Assembly: GCF_002086735.1 (NCBI RefSeq)
Contig: NZ_MVIJ01000012.1
Location: forward strand, 62,001-126,000
Origin: Mycobacterium scrofulaceum
GTDB lineage: Bacteria; Actinomycetota; Actinomycetes; Mycobacteriales; Mycobacteriaceae
DNA: 64,000 nt
Direction of reading: 5' to 3'
Part shown: positions 51,885 through 64,000 of the stretch, piece by piece
Layout: each line of letters opens with the position of its first letter
How positions within the stretch are numbered: the stretch's first letter is position 1
Program-made: the position numbers and the translations under genes
Notes under the pieces: model-generated
Databases searched by the model: none
The model's input: the letters and a program-made list of their open reading frames with translations, nothing else
What the model was told of the DNA's origin: nothing

Positions 51885-52696
51885 GCCCGCGGGGCTTCCC
51901 GACCAAGGCGCTCGGTGAGGAACTCGACGACCCGCTTGCGGGCCTCGTAGGCCGGCTGGCCGTCGACTTCGCGGACCTCGTCGGTCAGCACAGAGTGCGC
52001 CATCTTCCCGAAACCGCCGACATTGCCCGGGCTCGAATCGATCTCGATGACCTCGAACGCGTCGCCGAGCCGCTGCTTGAGCGCCGCGAACCGTTCGCGG
52101 GGCACGGCGCTGTCCTCGCTGAACCGCAAACCCATCGCGCACAGGCCGTCGTTGGCGCAGCGGTCGGCCACGATCGCGAGTTCGGATTCGCTCAGCCCGG
52201 TGTCGCGGCGGCGCGCGCGACCCAACGGCAGCGGGACCGACGGCTGCGAGAGCACGGGGGCCAGCACGGCGTCGTCGACCGCGACGGCCAGCGCGAAACC
52301 GCCCGTGAAGCATTGGCCGATGACGCCGACGCCCTTGCCCGGCGTCGACGCGTTGAGGTCGCGGGCCAGCGCGCGCAAGAACATCGACACCGGCCGCTGC
52401 TTGTTCGTCGCGAATGCCGCGAATTCCCGTGCCACACAAGCCCGGCTGATCGAGGAGGCGATGTAGCCGACCGTCTTGGGCCTGCCCGGCTCACCGAACA
52501 ACGACGGGATGGCGACGGTGAAGCCGTTGTCCACCAGGTGATTGCCCAGCGCCAGCACGCCGGGATGGATCCCGGGTATCTCGGGAATCAGCACCACTCC
52601 CGGACCGCTGCCCTTGCGGTAGACGTCGTGGGTGTAGCCGCCACCGCTGAACGGCGCCACCGACCATCCGGACAGATCCGCTTGCGGTGCAGTCAC
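51881..52696 (-). CDS. Dienelactone hydrolase family protein
   Basis: A 271-residue alpha/beta hydrolase. LIPEIPGIHPG near residue 40 and the nucleophile in VIGQCFTGGFAL, where Cys replaces Ser as in dienelactone hydrolase. The triad Asp/His lie in the C-terminal half. GTG at 52696 follows GAGGAGGG. Coupled to the downstream esterase. Confidence 0.85.
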   Translation of the reverse strand: MTAPQADLSGWSVAPFSGGGYTHDVYRKGSGPGVVLIPEIPGIHPGVLALGNHLVDNGFTVAIPSLFGEPGRPKTVGYIASSISRACVAREFAAFATNKQRPVSMFLRALARDLNASTPGKGVGVIGQCFTGGFALAVAVDDAVLAPVLSQPSVPLPLGRARRRDTGLSESELAIVADRCANDGLCAMGLRFSEDSAVPRERFAALKQRLGDAFEVIEIDSSPGNVGGFGKMAHSVLTDEVREVDGQPAYEARKRVVEFLTERLGREAPRA

Positions 52697-52709
52697 GTTC
52701 GGTCCCTCC

Positions 52710-53408
52710 TCAGCGCGCGGGTAGCGGCGGCTGCGATTGCGTCGCCGAGGCCAGCGTACGGAACTGATCGGTGCCGCCGGCACCGGTTATCGCGATTTGG
52801 GTGGCCCCGGACGGGCCGGTCAGCCGCGTCGTCCACACCGGCTCGGCCTCCGCCCCGCTTTGGCCGGAGCCGTTGTAGACCACCCAGGTGGTCCCGGCGA
52901 CGTCGACCGTTCCGGCCGGGTACGCCGACGAATGGATCGAACCCACCAGTTTGTCCTCGTCGGCGTTGCTCTGGGTCAGGCTCAGATACATCCCGGTCGG
53001 GCTGATGTAGCCGACGACCGAGGTGGCCGCGTTCAGCCGCTGACCGGTCGAGGGGTCGGCGCGGCCACCCTGGATACCGCCGCGGCCGCCGGAGTTGGCC
53101 TGCCATCCGGCGGGCAGCTTGGGCAGCCGAATGGGGAAGCCGAGGGTCTCGGCGTCGGCGCGCAGGGCCGCCGGCGCGTCGTAGGTCGGGACCGCGCCCC
53201 GGTGGCTGCCGGGCGCAAACGAGCACATCCCCACCAGGCCGGCCAGCACGATGCACGCGAGCACCAACGGGATCAGCGACCAGAACATGTCGCGGCCGTC
53301 CTGCAGCAACCGCGGTTTGGCCGGTCTGGCGGCGGGCCCGGCCGCCCCGGCCGGCTCGCCGGCGACATGGGCGCCCGGGCTGGCATTCGGCGGCGGCTCT
53401 TCGGTCAT
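52710..53408 (-). CDS. DUF4245 membrane-anchored protein (Rv1100-like)
   Basis: A 232-residue protein: Pro/Ala-rich cytosolic tail, one membrane helix ([24 protein letters not shown], residues ~41-64), then an extracellular DUF4245 domain ([40 protein letters not shown]). Unknown function. It is divergent from glpX, with a 55-bp gap. Confidence 0.85.
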   Translation of the reverse strand: MTEEPPPNASPGAHVAGEPAGAAGPAARPAKPRLLQDGRDMFWSLIPLVLACIVLAGLVGMCSFAPGSHRGAVPTYDAPAALRADAETLGFPIRLPKLPAGWQANSGGRGGIQGGRADPSTGQRLNAATSVVGYISPTGMYLSLTQSNADEDKLVGSIHSSAYPAGTVDVAGTTWVVYNGSGQSGAEAEPVWTTRLTGPSGATQIAITGAGGTDQFRTLASATQSQPPLPAR

Positions 53409-53463
53409 CCCCCGAGTATCCCAGTTCCGGCAGAAAGATCCGCTTCTGGGACAATCACCAACC

Positions 53464-54516
53464 ATGACAGCTGAGGGCAGCCGCCCATCTGGGCGGCCAC
53501 GTGGTGAGGCCCCGGACCGCAACCTGGCCCTGGAACTGGTCCGGGTGACCGAGGCCGGCGCCATGGCCGCCGGCCGCTGGGTCGGCCGCGGCGACAAGGA
53601 GGGCGGCGACGGGGCGGCCGTCGACGCGATGCGCGAACTGGTCAACACGGTGTCCATGCGCGGCGTGGTGGTCATCGGCGAGGGCGAGAAGGACAACGCG
53701 CCGATGCTCTACAACGGCGAGGAGGTCGGCAACGGCGACGGCCCGGACTGCGACTTCGCCGTCGACCCGATCGACGGCACCACGCTGATGAGCAAAGGCA
53801 TGCCGAACGCGATCTCGGTGCTGGCGGTGGCCGAGCGCGGCGCGATGTTCGACCCGTCGGCGGTCTACTACATGAACAAGATCGCCGTCGGGCCCGAGGC
53901 GGCGCACGTCCTGGACATCACCGCGCCGATCGCGGAGAACATCAAGGCCGTCGCCAAGGTCAAGAACCTGTCCGTGCGGGACATGACCGTGTGCATCCTG
54001 GACCGGCCCCGGCACGCCCAACTCATCCACGACGTCCGGGCGACCGGCGCGCGGATCCGGTTGATCACCGACGGCGACGTCGCCGGCGCCATCTCGGCCT
54101 GCCGGTACCTGTCGGGAACCGACATGCTGGCCGGGATCGGCGGCACCCCGGAGGGCATCATCGCCGCGGCGGCGATCCGCTGCATGGGAGGCGCCATCCA
54201 GGCTCAGCTGGCACCCAAGGACGACGAGGAGCGCCAGAAGGCCATCGACGCCGGGCACGACGTCGACCGCGTGCTGACCACCGAGGACCTGGTGTCCGGC
54301 GAGAACGTCTTCTTCTGCGCCACCGGCGTCACCAACGGCGACCTGCTCAAGGGCGTGCAGTACTACCCCGGCGGCTGCACCACGCAGTCGATCGTGATGC
54401 GGTCCAAGTCGGGCACCGTGCGCATGATCGAGGCCTACCACCGGCTCTCGAAGCTCAACGAGTACTCCGCGATCGACTTCACCGGCGACAGCACCGCCGC
54501 CTATCCCCTGCCCTAG
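53464..54516 (+). CDS. glpX: Fructose-1,6-bisphosphatase class II
   Basis: A 350-residue metal-dependent phosphatase needed for gluconeogenesis. [16 protein letters not shown] and [16 protein letters not shown] are the metal and phosphate motifs (DPIDGTT). [20 protein letters not shown] near the C-terminus. It lacks part of the N-terminal extension seen in M. tuberculosis GlpX (Rv1099c, 362 residues). It is first in an operon with fumC. Confidence 0.95.
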   Translation: MTAEGSRPSGRPRGEAPDRNLALELVRVTEAGAMAAGRWVGRGDKEGGDGAAVDAMRELVNTVSMRGVVVIGEGEKDNAPMLYNGEEVGNGDGPDCDFAVDPIDGTTLMSKGMPNAISVLAVAERGAMFDPSAVYYMNKIAVGPEAAHVLDITAPIAENIKAVAKVKNLSVRDMTVCILDRPRHAQLIHDVRATGARIRLITDGDVAGAISACRYLSGTDMLAGIGGTPEGIIAAAAIRCMGGAIQAQLAPKDDEERQKAIDAGHDVDRVLTTEDLVSGENVFFCATGVTNGDLLKGVQYYPGGCTTQSIVMRSKSGTVRMIEAYHRLSKLNEYSAIDFTGDSTAAYPLP

Positions 54517-54555
54517 ACCCGGACACCACGCCTTAAAGACAAGGACTGCATACCT

Positions 54556-55968
<1,413 letters not shown>

Positions 55969-55983
55969 GCGGGTGGTTCGACG

Positions 55984-56895
55984 ATGACGGCTCCTCCCGG
56001 CGGCCCCTACCCTCAGGGGCCTTACGGCAATCCGTATGGGCAGGAACCCCAGTGGGGGGTCCCGCCGCAGGGCGGCCAGTACCCGTACCCGCCGACCGGT
56101 CCCTACCAGTACCCGCCCCCGCAGTATCCGCAACCGGGACAGCAGTTCCCGCCCGGTCCCTATCCGCCGGGGCCGCCGCCGGGCGGTCCGGGCTCGAAGC
56201 TGCCCTGGCTGATCATCGGCGGGCTCGTCATCCTGGCCGTGATCGCGCTGGTGGCGACGCTGATCGTGATGCGGGGTGGCAGCCACGGCAAGTCGTCGAC
56301 CGCCGCACCGTCGGCGTCCAGCAGCACCACCAGCCAGCCGAGGGGGCAGCAGACCGCCACCGACTGCACCCCGAACGTGTCGGGCGGTGAGATGCCCCGC
56401 ACCGACGCGATCACCGCGGGCAAGCTCTCGTTCCCGGCCTCCGCGGTGCCGCCCAACTGGACCGTGTTCTCCGACGACCAGGACCCGAACCTGATCGGCG
56501 CGGTGGGCGTCGCCCAGGACGTGCCCGGCGCCAATCAGTGGATGATGACGGCCGAGGTCGGCGTCACCAACTTCGTCGCCAGCATGGACGTCACCGCGCA
56601 GGCGTCGAAGTTGTTGCAGTGCATCGTCAACGGGCCCGGCTACGCGAACGCGCAACCCACGCTCGGCCCGGCCAAGACGTCGTCGATCACCGTCGACGGG
56701 ACCAAGGCCGCCCGCGTGGACGCCGACGTGACCATCGCCGACCCCACCCGCAACGTCAAGGGCGACTCCGTCACCGTCATCGCCGTCGACACCAAGCCGG
56801 TCACCGTCTTCATCGGCAGCACCCCCATCGGCGACACGGCGTCGGCGGACATCATCGGCCGGATCATCGCCGCGTTGAAGGTGTCGAAATCCTGA
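55984..56895 (+). CDS. Proline-rich membrane-anchored protein (Rv1097c-like)
   Basis: A 303-residue protein. The first 65 residues are Pro/Gly/Tyr-Gln rich repeats (YPQGPYGNPYGQ, PPQYPQPGQQF). One membrane helix follows (LPWLIIGGLVILAVIALVATLIVM). The exported domain has two cysteines (ATDCTPNV, LLQCIVNG) and a mixed fold. Function unknown; it resembles mycobacterial exported MmpS/LpqN-type proteins in layout only. Confidence 0.82.
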   Translation: MTAPPGGPYPQGPYGNPYGQEPQWGVPPQGGQYPYPPTGPYQYPPPQYPQPGQQFPPGPYPPGPPPGGPGSKLPWLIIGGLVILAVIALVATLIVMRGGSHGKSSTAAPSASSSTTSQPRGQQTATDCTPNVSGGEMPRTDAITAGKLSFPASAVPPNWTVFSDDQDPNLIGAVGVAQDVPGANQWMMTAEVGVTNFVASMDVTAQASKLLQCIVNGPGYANAQPTLGPAKTSSITVDGTKAARVDADVTIADPTRNVKGDSVTVIAVDTKPVTVFIGSTPIGDTASADIIGRIIAALKVSKS

Positions 56896-56903
56896 CGCCC
56901 CGG

Positions 56904-58451
56904 CTAAGCGGGCGCCGAGACGTGGGTGGCTTCCGATCGTCCCCGCAGCACCGTGGAATAGCACTCGGCCCACTGCGTCGCCTCGGCCGCGTCGGCGCGC
57001 TCGATGGCGGCCGCCGCGCATAGGATCCGCCGGTCGGCGGTCTTGGCAAGATCGGCCAGGCGGGCGGCCTCGTTGACCGCGTCGCCGATCACCGTGTATT
57101 CGTAGCGGTTTTCGGCGCCGATGTTGCCGGCGAAGACGCGGCCCGCCGAGACGCCGATGCCGAAATCGACGGGCAGGCGGCGCAGTTGAGTGCCCAGGGC
57201 GCGGGCGGTCGCCAGGGCCGCCGATGCCGGCTCGTCGGTGGGCAGCGGCGCTCCGAAGACGGCCAGCGCGGCGTCCCCCGCGAACTTGTTGATCAGCCCG
57301 TGACGTTCGTCGACGGCTTTGACAACGATGCGGAAGAAGTCGTTGAGGATTTCGGCCACCTCTTGCGGGGGGCGGCTTTCCGCGAGCTGCGTCGAGCCGA
57401 CGAGGTCGATGTAGAGGACGGCCGCCTCGACCACGTCCCCGGACAGGGTGGCGCCTTCGTCGATGGCGCGCTGGGCGACGTCCGCTCCGACGTGGCGGCC
57501 GAACAGGTCGCGCAGCCGGTCCCGCTCGGCCAGCCCGGCCACCATGCGGTTGAAACCCGTTTGCAGACGCCCGATCTGGGAGCGCTCGTAGGAGCCGACG
57601 TAGGTTCCGATACGGCCGTGTTCGACCTCCGCCATGGCGTCGACGACCTCGCCGAGCGGGTCGGAGATGGACCGCGACGTCAGGATCATGGTCGGGAGCC
57701 CGAGGACGAGTGCCGCCAGCGAGACCACCAGGATCGGCACGTCCAGGGAGGCGGACTTGTCGATCAGCCAGCCGTACGAGCGGAGCACGACCAGGGTCGC
57801 GATCACCCCGATGGGAAAGGCGCTGCACAGAAACCACAACAGGACCAGCCGCGCGTATACGCCGGGCACCGCCAAATGTGGCTCGCAGCCCAGGGTGGCG
57901 GCGCGCATGATGGGGCGCAGGACGCGCTGCGCCAGCAGCATCGCCGTGCCGGCCGCCGCCGGCCCACCGAGCAGCACGCCCAGCGCGACGGGCAGCAGCA
58001 GCCGGGCGCCGCCGCCCAGGTTCAGCAACATGAAGATGCCGCCGGTGGCGCCCCAGGCCCCGAACAGGATCGCCGACTGACGGCCGGGCAGCTTCATGGC
58101 GGCTTCCCGCTGCCCTTGGTCGGGTTCGTCGCCGGCGGCGTACCAACGCAGCGTCGGCGCGGCGCTCAGAATCCCGGCCGTCGCGACGCCGACGATGCCC
58201 AGCAGGACGAGCGCCACCACCGCCGCGGTGTTGGCTTTCGCGAAGTCCGCGTTGGCCCCGATGGACGTGTGGCCCCGCAGCGGGACCAGGATGGCGGCGG
58301 CCTCGACGACGGCCAGGACGTACGACAGCGCGAGGTCGGCCCCGTATTCAATCGCCAACCGGCGAGCGGACTTTCGCTGCTCCGCGGCGGGTTTGGGGCG
58401 CCGGTTGCGGAGCCGGGCGGCCGCGCGGGCCCCCAGGCTTGCGCTAGGCAC
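56904..58451 (-). CDS. Membrane adenylate cyclase with HAMP domain
   Basis: A 515-residue protein: six hydrophobic helices over residues ~30-275, a HAMP linker (RSISDPLGEVVDAMAEVEHG), then a class III cyclase domain. Catalytic set complete: metal Asp in LYIDLVGSTQ, Lys and Asp in NKFAGDAALAVFG, and the Asn/Arg pair in GDAVNEAARL. It resembles the M. tuberculosis Rv1318c-Rv1320c group. GTG at 58451 overlaps the deacetylase stop by 8 bp, so the deacetylase and the cyclase form one unit. Confidence 0.88.
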   Translation of the reverse strand: MPSASLGARAAARLRNRRPKPAAEQRKSARRLAIEYGADLALSYVLAVVEAAAILVPLRGHTSIGANADFAKANTAAVVALVLLGIVGVATAGILSAAPTLRWYAAGDEPDQGQREAAMKLPGRQSAILFGAWGATGGIFMLLNLGGGARLLLPVALGVLLGGPAAAGTAMLLAQRVLRPIMRAATLGCEPHLAVPGVYARLVLLWFLCSAFPIGVIATLVVLRSYGWLIDKSASLDVPILVVSLAALVLGLPTMILTSRSISDPLGEVVDAMAEVEHGRIGTYVGSYERSQIGRLQTGFNRMVAGLAERDRLRDLFGRHVGADVAQRAIDEGATLSGDVVEAAVLYIDLVGSTQLAESRPPQEVAEILNDFFRIVVKAVDERHGLINKFAGDAALAVFGAPLPTDEPASAALATARALGTQLRRLPVDFGIGVSAGRVFAGNIGAENRYEYTVIGDAVNEAARLADLAKTADRRILCAAAAIERADAAEATQWAECYSTVLRGRSEATHVSAPA

Positions 58452-59319
58452 CGTTGTTCGGGCCGCCCGAGTTCTGGCCCGCGATGTCGGTGATCGGGAA
58501 GTTGGGCATCGGCTTGGGCGAGGACGTGTTCGGCAGCGTCGGGATGTCGCCGGGCGGGATGTCGTGGAGTTCGTTGGCGGGCGGCCCGTTCTCACGGCTG
58601 CCGTAGCTGCTGCCGGGCGCCCGGGGGCCCAGCAGCTCGCTGACCGTCACCATCCGGTAGCCGTTGGCCCTGAGCACCGGGATGAACTGGTAGACCAGGT
58701 CGACGGTGCTCGAATAGGTGTCGTGGAACAACACCACCGAACCCGGCTTGATGTACGTCATCAGCATGTACCGCGTCGCCGCCGTGTTCGAGTCGTTCGC
58801 CCAGTCGAAAGGGATGACGTCCCACAGGATTTCGGCAAGGCCCAGCCGGCCCGCCGTCTGGCGCACGACGTCGTTGGACAGGCCCCCGGCCGGGCGATAC
58901 AGGTTGGGGGCCCGGCCGGTTGCGGCGGCGATCGCGTCGTTGGCCTTGGCGAACTGGGGGGCGATGTCTGCGGGGGGGATGGTCACCATGTTGGGGTGTT
59001 CCCAGGTGTGGTTGCCGATCTCCATCCCGGCGTCGGCGACCAGCTTGGCCCCCGCGGGATTCGCGGCGACCTTGTTGCCGATCTCGAAGAAGGTGGCCTT
59101 CGCGTCGTTGTCCTTCAGGATCTGCAGCAGCCGGGCGTCGAAGGGGCTCGGCCCGTCGTCGAACGTCAGCGCGACACACTTGACCACCGAGCAGCTCAAA
59201 TTATCGGCGCGGGTCACGTGACCGGTCAGCCCGCCGATCACCAGCACCGCGACGGCCGCGAGGACACCGATAACCGTGCGCCAGTAGCGCCAGGCCTGGT
59301 TGTCGGGTCTTTTCGCCAC
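58444..59319 (-). CDS. Polysaccharide deacetylase family protein (Rv1096-like)
   Basis: A 291-residue protein: an N-terminal membrane anchor (VIGVLAAVAVLVIGGLTGHV) and a NodB-type deacetylase domain. TFDDGPS holds the catalytic base and metal Asp; HTWEHP the HxxxH metal ligands; RPAGG and FHDTY complete the site. A disordered Pro/Asn-rich tail follows. Likely acts on peptidoglycan outside the membrane. Confidence 0.92.
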   Translation of the reverse strand: MAKRPDNQAWRYWRTVIGVLAAVAVLVIGGLTGHVTRADNLSCSVVKCVALTFDDGPSPFDARLLQILKDNDAKATFFEIGNKVAANPAGAKLVADAGMEIGNHTWEHPNMVTIPPADIAPQFAKANDAIAAATGRAPNLYRPAGGLSNDVVRQTAGRLGLAEILWDVIPFDWANDSNTAATRYMLMTYIKPGSVVLFHDTYSSTVDLVYQFIPVLRANGYRMVTVSELLGPRAPGSSYGSRENGPPANELHDIPPGDIPTLPNTSSPKPMPNFPITDIAGQNSGGPNNGA

Positions 59320-59411
59320 CGTGGAAGTTTACCCACCGCGAGACTGCAGCTAGCGACGTGTTTCGCGAGTGGAGGCGTCGCGGAATACAGTTTCGCGGCC
59401 GACCAGGGCCG

Positions 59412-60713
59412 TCACTGCGGCCCGGCGATCTCCTCGAGCATCTCGGTGACCAGCGCGGCGATCGGCGACCGCTCGCTGCGCAACAGGGTGATGTGGGCGA
59501 ACAGCGGGTGGCCCTTGAGTTTCTCGATCACCGCGGCGACGCCGTCGTGCCGGCCGACCCGCAGGTTGTCGCGCTGGGCGATGTCGTGGGTCAGCACCAC
59601 GCGTGACCCGGCGCCGAGCCTGGACAGCACCGTCAGCAGGACGTTGCGCTCCAGGGACTGAGCCTCGTCGACGATGACGAACGAGTCGTGCAGCGACCTT
59701 CCGCGGATGTGCGTCAGCGGCAGCACCTCGAGCATGCCCCGGGAGAGCACCTCCTCCAGCACGGCCGGGCTGGCCAGCCCCTCGAGCGTGTCGAAGACGG
59801 CCTGCGCCCAGGGACCCATCTTCTCGCTCTCGCTGCCGGGCAGGTAGCCCAGCTCCTGGCCGCCGACGGCGTAGAGCGGGCGGAAGACCACCACCTTGCG
59901 CTGGGTGCGCCGTTCCAGCACGGCTTCCAGACCCGCGCACAGGGCGAGCGCCGACTTGCCGGTGCCGGCCTTGCCGCCCAGCGACACGATGCCCACCGAC
60001 TCGTCGAGCAACAGGTCGAGCGCCACCCGCTGCTCGGCGGAGCGGCCCCGCAGGCCGAACGCCTCGCGGTCGCCGCGGACCAGCTGCACCCGCTTGTCGG
60101 CGTTGACCCGGCCCAGCGCGTGCGAGCTGCCGCCGAGCAACCGAATGCCGGTGTGGCAGGGCAGGTCTCGCGCTTCGGCCAGATCGATCTCGCCCTCGGC
60201 GAATAGCGCGTCGATGTCCTCGGTGGCGGTCTCGACCTCGCGCATCCCCGACCAGCCGGAGGCGACCACGTCTTGCGCGTGGTACTCGTCGGCGGCCAGG
60301 CCCACCGCGGCCGCCTTGACGCGAAGCGGAATATCCTTGCTGACCAACGTGACTCGCTTGCCTTCGGCGGCGAGGTTGGCGGCGCAACTCAGGATGCGGC
60401 AGTCGTTGTTGTCACTGCGGAAACCGGCGGGCAGCACCGCGGGATCGGTGTGATTGAGCTCAACGTGAAGGGTACCGCCTTGTGCCCCAACGGGAATGGG
60501 CTGATCCAACCGGCCGTGCACCAGCCGGAGGTCGTCGAACAGACGCAGCGCCTGCCGGGCGAACCACCCCAGCTCGTGGTGATGCCGTTTGGCCTCCAGT
60601 TCGCTGATCACCACCAGCGGAACCACCACCTCGTGCTCGGCGAACCGGCTGCACGCCCAGGGGTCGGACAGCAGCACGGAGGTGTCGATCACGTAGGTCC
60701 GGATTTCGGTCAC
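59412..60713 (-). CDS. phoH2: PhoH2: PIN ribonuclease domain fused to PhoH ATPase/helicase
   Basis: A 433-residue protein, the same length as M. tuberculosis PhoH2 (Rv1095). N-terminal PIN domain ([19 protein letters not shown]; acidic residues in [18 protein letters not shown]). C-terminal PhoH P-loop [13 protein letters not shown] and Walker B IVDEAQS. GTG with GAGGAG upstream. It is an RNA helicase-nuclease toxin-like protein, usually paired with a small antitoxin PhoAT. Confidence 0.94.
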   Translation of the reverse strand: MTEIRTYVIDTSVLLSDPWACSRFAEHEVVVPLVVISELEAKRHHHELGWFARQALRLFDDLRLVHGRLDQPIPVGAQGGTLHVELNHTDPAVLPAGFRSDNNDCRILSCAANLAAEGKRVTLVSKDIPLRVKAAAVGLAADEYHAQDVVASGWSGMREVETATEDIDALFAEGEIDLAEARDLPCHTGIRLLGGSSHALGRVNADKRVQLVRGDREAFGLRGRSAEQRVALDLLLDESVGIVSLGGKAGTGKSALALCAGLEAVLERRTQRKVVVFRPLYAVGGQELGYLPGSESEKMGPWAQAVFDTLEGLASPAVLEEVLSRGMLEVLPLTHIRGRSLHDSFVIVDEAQSLERNVLLTVLSRLGAGSRVVLTHDIAQRDNLRVGRHDGVAAVIEKLKGHPLFAHITLLRSERSPIAALVTEMLEEIAGPQ

Positions 60714-60853
60714 GTAGCGCTCCTCGAGCGGGATGAGCCCGCGCGGACCCGCACGGGCATGTCGGCGGGGACTGCGACACGAGGACCGGGGCCGGTCCTT
60801 CCGTTGTGGTGACGGGAGGTGCCGCCCTGGCAGCTGAGCATGACGCTGACCAT
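60710..60853 (-). CDS. Candidate PhoAT antitoxin ORF
   Basis: A 47-codon frame (43 if the second ATG is used), [16 protein letters not shown]..., that ends at TGA overlapping the phoH2 GTG by 4 bp. A small coupled gene at this spot is known in M. tuberculosis (PhoAT). The product is basic and Ser/Arg-rich. I cannot confirm homology from sequence alone. Confidence 0.4.
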   Translation of the reverse strand: MVSVMLSCQGGTSRHHNGRTGPGPRVAVPADMPVRVRAGSSRSRSAT

Positions 60854-60930
60854 CGAGATCGACGCTACTCTCGTCGCCGCTTCGCAGCAGCGCAGGCGCG
60901 CCGACGACGAATGCCGCGCGCGAAGATCGG

Positions 60931-61758
60931 CTAGCCGATGACGAACTGCCGCAGCGCGGGCTCGTCGGCCACACCCCACGCGGTGATGCGGTCGGAGATC
61001 GCCTGCCGCAGCTGCTGCTGGTCGAAGATGCCCGCCTCGGCGACGTTGCGCAGCTTGTCCCGGTAGGAGTCGATGTCGGCTCCGGGCACGTCCAGCTCAG
61101 CCGCGCGCGCCGCGATCGCCGCGATCGTCTCGTCGCGGGTGTAGGAGAGGCAGTGCTCGACGAGGTTGGAGAAAAACAGTTCGTGGCGCCGCTCGTCGCG
61201 CGCGATCCGGTCGATCAGCCCGGCCAGGATGGGCTCCTCGAGCTTGGCCGCCAAGTTCTCGCAGAAGACGGCGTAGGTGCGCTCGGCGAACGCCATGTAC
61301 ACCAGGGTCTCGACCTGCGAGTAGGTGTCCGCGCGGTAGCCCTTCATGACGTATTGGACCCGCGCCTCCTCGTTGGCGGTCGGGTCGACCTCGCGGGTCA
61401 CCACCAGGTATTCACGCAGGGCGATGGCGTGCAGATGCTCCTCCGCGGTCCACCGGCCCAGCCAGCGGCCCCACCAGTCTTCGAGGATGAAGTGCTCGAC
61501 GAGCTCGCGGTGGTGGCCGGCCAGGTTGTCCTTGAGCAGCAGCAGGATCTCGCAGGCGTCCGTGAACTCCCGGGGCAGCGTCGCGTCGGACGGGTCCCAG
61601 TCGCGTCCGCCGAGGAATGCGAAGTTCTCGCCCCGCTCGAACGGCACGTAGTCGTGAGCGAACCAGAGTTCCTCGGTGTTCAGGTGGCGGTCCATGTTGG
61701 CTTCGCACACCGGCTCGAGTTCCAGGGTCAGCGCGTTAGCTACAGGTTTCTGTGCCAT
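60931..61758 (-). CDS. desA2: Acyl-[acyl-carrier-protein] desaturase DesA2
   Basis: A 275-residue ferritin-like protein, same length as M. tuberculosis DesA2 (Rv1094). [31 protein letters not shown] (an ExxH-type metal ligand set) and [13 protein letters not shown] (the second ExxH-like set). Expected to desaturate acyl chains for mycolic acid or related lipids. ATG at 61758 fits the aligned N-terminus [16 protein letters not shown]. Confidence 0.94.
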   Translation of the reverse strand: MAQKPVANALTLELEPVCEANMDRHLNTEELWFAHDYVPFERGENFAFLGGRDWDPSDATLPREFTDACEILLLLKDNLAGHHRELVEHFILEDWWGRWLGRWTAEEHLHAIALREYLVVTREVDPTANEEARVQYVMKGYRADTYSQVETLVYMAFAERTYAVFCENLAAKLEEPILAGLIDRIARDERRHELFFSNLVEHCLSYTRDETIAAIAARAAELDVPGADIDSYRDKLRNVAEAGIFDQQQLRQAISDRITAWGVADEPALRQFVIG

Positions 61759-61843
61759 GCGGTTACTGTAACTCGCGTACACAGGTTCGTGAAATCGCCC
61801 GGGCCGTGTCGCGCCAACTGGTGACTTTGGTCCTCTCGACCGA

Positions 61844-63124
61844 TCAGCGGTCGACCAGCGTCCACTCTTCGAGGCCTTCGTACAGCGGGAAGTCGCGGGC
61901 CAACCGCGTCACCCGCTGCCGCAGCGAGGATAGATCGGCCGCCGTGCCCGCCGCCAGGGCGGTGGCGATGACGTCGGCGACCTCGGTGAACTCCGCGTCC
62001 CCGAAGCCGCGGGTCGCCAGCGCCGGCGTGCCCACCCGCAGGCCCGAGGTCACCATCGGCGGGCGCGGGTCGTTGGGGACGGCGTTGCGGTTGACCGTGA
62101 TGCCGATCTCGTGGAGCAGGTCCTCGGCGGCCTTGCCGTCCAACGGGGAGTCGCGCAGGTCCACCAGCACCAGGTGAACGTCGGTGCCGCCGCTGACCAC
62201 CGACACACCGGCCTTGGTGACGTCGGGGGCCGCCAGCCGGTCGGCGATGATGCGGGCGCCGGACAAGGTGCGCTGCTGCCGGTCGGCGAACTCGGGGGTG
62301 CCCGCGATCTTCAGCGCGACGGCCTTGCCCGCGATGACGTGCATCAGCGGACCCCCCTGCTGGCCGGGGAACACCGCGGAGTTGATGGACTTGGCGTACT
62401 CCTGCTTGCCCAGGATCAGCCCCGAACGCGGGCCGCCGAGCGTCTTGTGCACGGTCGTGGACACCACGTCCGCGTGCGGCACCGGCGAGGGGTGCAGCCC
62501 CGCGGCGACCAGGCCGGCGAAGTGCGCCATGTCCACCCACAACTTGGCGTCCACCTCGTCGGCGATCGAGGCGAACGCCGCGAAGTCGAGAATGCGCGGG
62601 TAGGCCGACCACCCGGCGATGATGACCCGGGGGCGGAACTCGAGGGCCTTCGCCCGCACCGCGTCCATGTCCACCAGGTGCGTCGTGGGATCGACACCGT
62701 AGAAGCCGGTTTCGTAGAGCTTGCCGGAGAAGTTCAGCTTCATCCCGTGGGTCAGGTGGCCGCCGTTGGCGAGGTCGAGGCCCAGCAGCCGCTCCCCCGG
62801 CGTCATCAGCGCGTGCAGCACGGCGGCGTTGGCCTGCGCGCCCGAATGGGGCTGCACATTGGCGAAGTCGGCGCCGAAGAGCGCCTTCGCCCGGTCGCGG
62901 GCGATGTTCTCCACGACGTCGACGTACTCGCAGCCGCCGTAGTAGCGCCGGCCGGGCAGGCCTTCCGCGTACTTGTTCGTCAGCACGCTGCCCTGGGCCT
63001 GCAGCACCGAGCGCGGGACGAAGTTCTCCGAGGCGATCATCTCCAGGGTGTCGCGCTGGCGGCCCAGCTCCTTGCCGAGCAACTCGGCGATGTCGGGGTC
63101 GACGTCGGCGAGCGAGGCGGACAT
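61844..63124 (-). CDS. glyA1: Serine hydroxymethyltransferase
   Basis: A 426-residue PLP enzyme, the same length as M. tuberculosis GlyA1 (Rv1093), making glycine and methylene-THF from serine. [25 protein letters not shown], the PLP Lys in [15 protein letters not shown], and the C-terminal [17 protein letters not shown] are clear. The ATG at 63124 starts [20 protein letters not shown] at 63175 would add 17 residues and cannot be excluded. Confidence 0.96.
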   Translation of the reverse strand: MSASLADVDPDIAELLGKELGRQRDTLEMIASENFVPRSVLQAQGSVLTNKYAEGLPGRRYYGGCEYVDVVENIARDRAKALFGADFANVQPHSGAQANAAVLHALMTPGERLLGLDLANGGHLTHGMKLNFSGKLYETGFYGVDPTTHLVDMDAVRAKALEFRPRVIIAGWSAYPRILDFAAFASIADEVDAKLWVDMAHFAGLVAAGLHPSPVPHADVVSTTVHKTLGGPRSGLILGKQEYAKSINSAVFPGQQGGPLMHVIAGKAVALKIAGTPEFADRQQRTLSGARIIADRLAAPDVTKAGVSVVSGGTDVHLVLVDLRDSPLDGKAAEDLLHEIGITVNRNAVPNDPRPPMVTSGLRVGTPALATRGFGDAEFTEVADVIATALAAGTAADLSSLRQRVTRLARDFPLYEGLEEWTLVDR

Positions 63125-63126
63125 GA

Positions 63127-64000
<874 letters not shown>

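Noticed and set aside
51885..52439. N-terminal extension of the carboxylesterase
   Set aside because: It crosses the dienelactone hydrolase gene in another frame; the ATG at 51884 gives the family N-terminus.

Overview
The window is high-GC (roughly two thirds G+C) actinobacterial DNA. From about 19 kb onward the gene content and order match the Mycobacterium tuberculosis block coaA (Rv1092c) to metE (Rv1133c), in the opposite orientation. The host is therefore a Mycobacterium. Extra genes inside the block, intact versions of genes that are broken in M. tuberculosis, and no vapBC pair beside ychF point to a non-tuberculous species, perhaps near the M. avium complex. The species call is inference.

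Region 1 (1-17.8 kb) is an accessory block. It starts with the tail of an FAD oxidoreductase, then beta-oxidation genes on the minus strand (enoyl-CoA hydratase, thiolase), a secreted protein and an aldehyde dehydrogenase. Next is a four-gene minus-strand operon: signal-less periplasmic-binding-type protein, AveC-like membrane protein, SDR, cytochrome P450. Then come a MoxR/CbbQ-type AAA+ ATPase and a von Willebrand A (NorD/CbbO-type) partner. On the plus strand follow two acyl-CoA dehydrogenases plus a nitroreductase (overlapping genes), a regulator made of two TetR units in one chain, and a second SDR. I read an imperfect 17-bp palindrome, consensus about NRACCWRATNTYTGTTN, in six promoter regions of this block: 9609, 10540, 12328, 12505, 15549 and 16916. 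At three of these sites it overlaps a sigma-A-like promoter with 17-bp spacing on the plus strand. The simplest model is one TetR-controlled catabolic regulon of about ten genes for an unidentified, probably cyclic or isoprenoid, substrate. This is the best candidate here for an undescribed system.

Region 2 (17.8-30.9 kb) holds a small NAD(P)-binding protein, metE behind a cobalamin riboswitch, a DUF3556 membrane protein with a KstR-like operator, a prpD without prpC or prpR beside it, a flavin amine oxidase, a DUF222-HNH protein with a LexA-like box over its start codon, DoxX, and a half-length pyruvate phosphate dikinase with its usual partner.

Region 3 (30.9-44.7 kb) has an acyltransferase-like protein, epoxide hydrolase EphC, BpoB, the pentose-phosphate pair gnd2-zwf1, an unusual class III cyclase, several small or secreted proteins, a frameshifted deazaflavin-reductase-family gene, ychF and a DUF6542 protein.

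Region 4 (44.7-64 kb) is the conserved core: ispH, a lipid-droplet protein, xseA-xseB, a 3beta-HSD with a KstR-like box, an AI-2E transporter, a carboxylesterase and dienelactone hydrolase pair, glpX-fumC, a membrane adenylate cyclase, a polysaccharide deacetylase, phoH2 with a possible phoAT, desA2, glyA and the 5' part of coaA.

I saw no tRNA, rRNA, CRISPR array, insertion sequence or prophage. Two 45-bp copies of a palindromic repeat sit directly on the stop codons of two unrelated genes.
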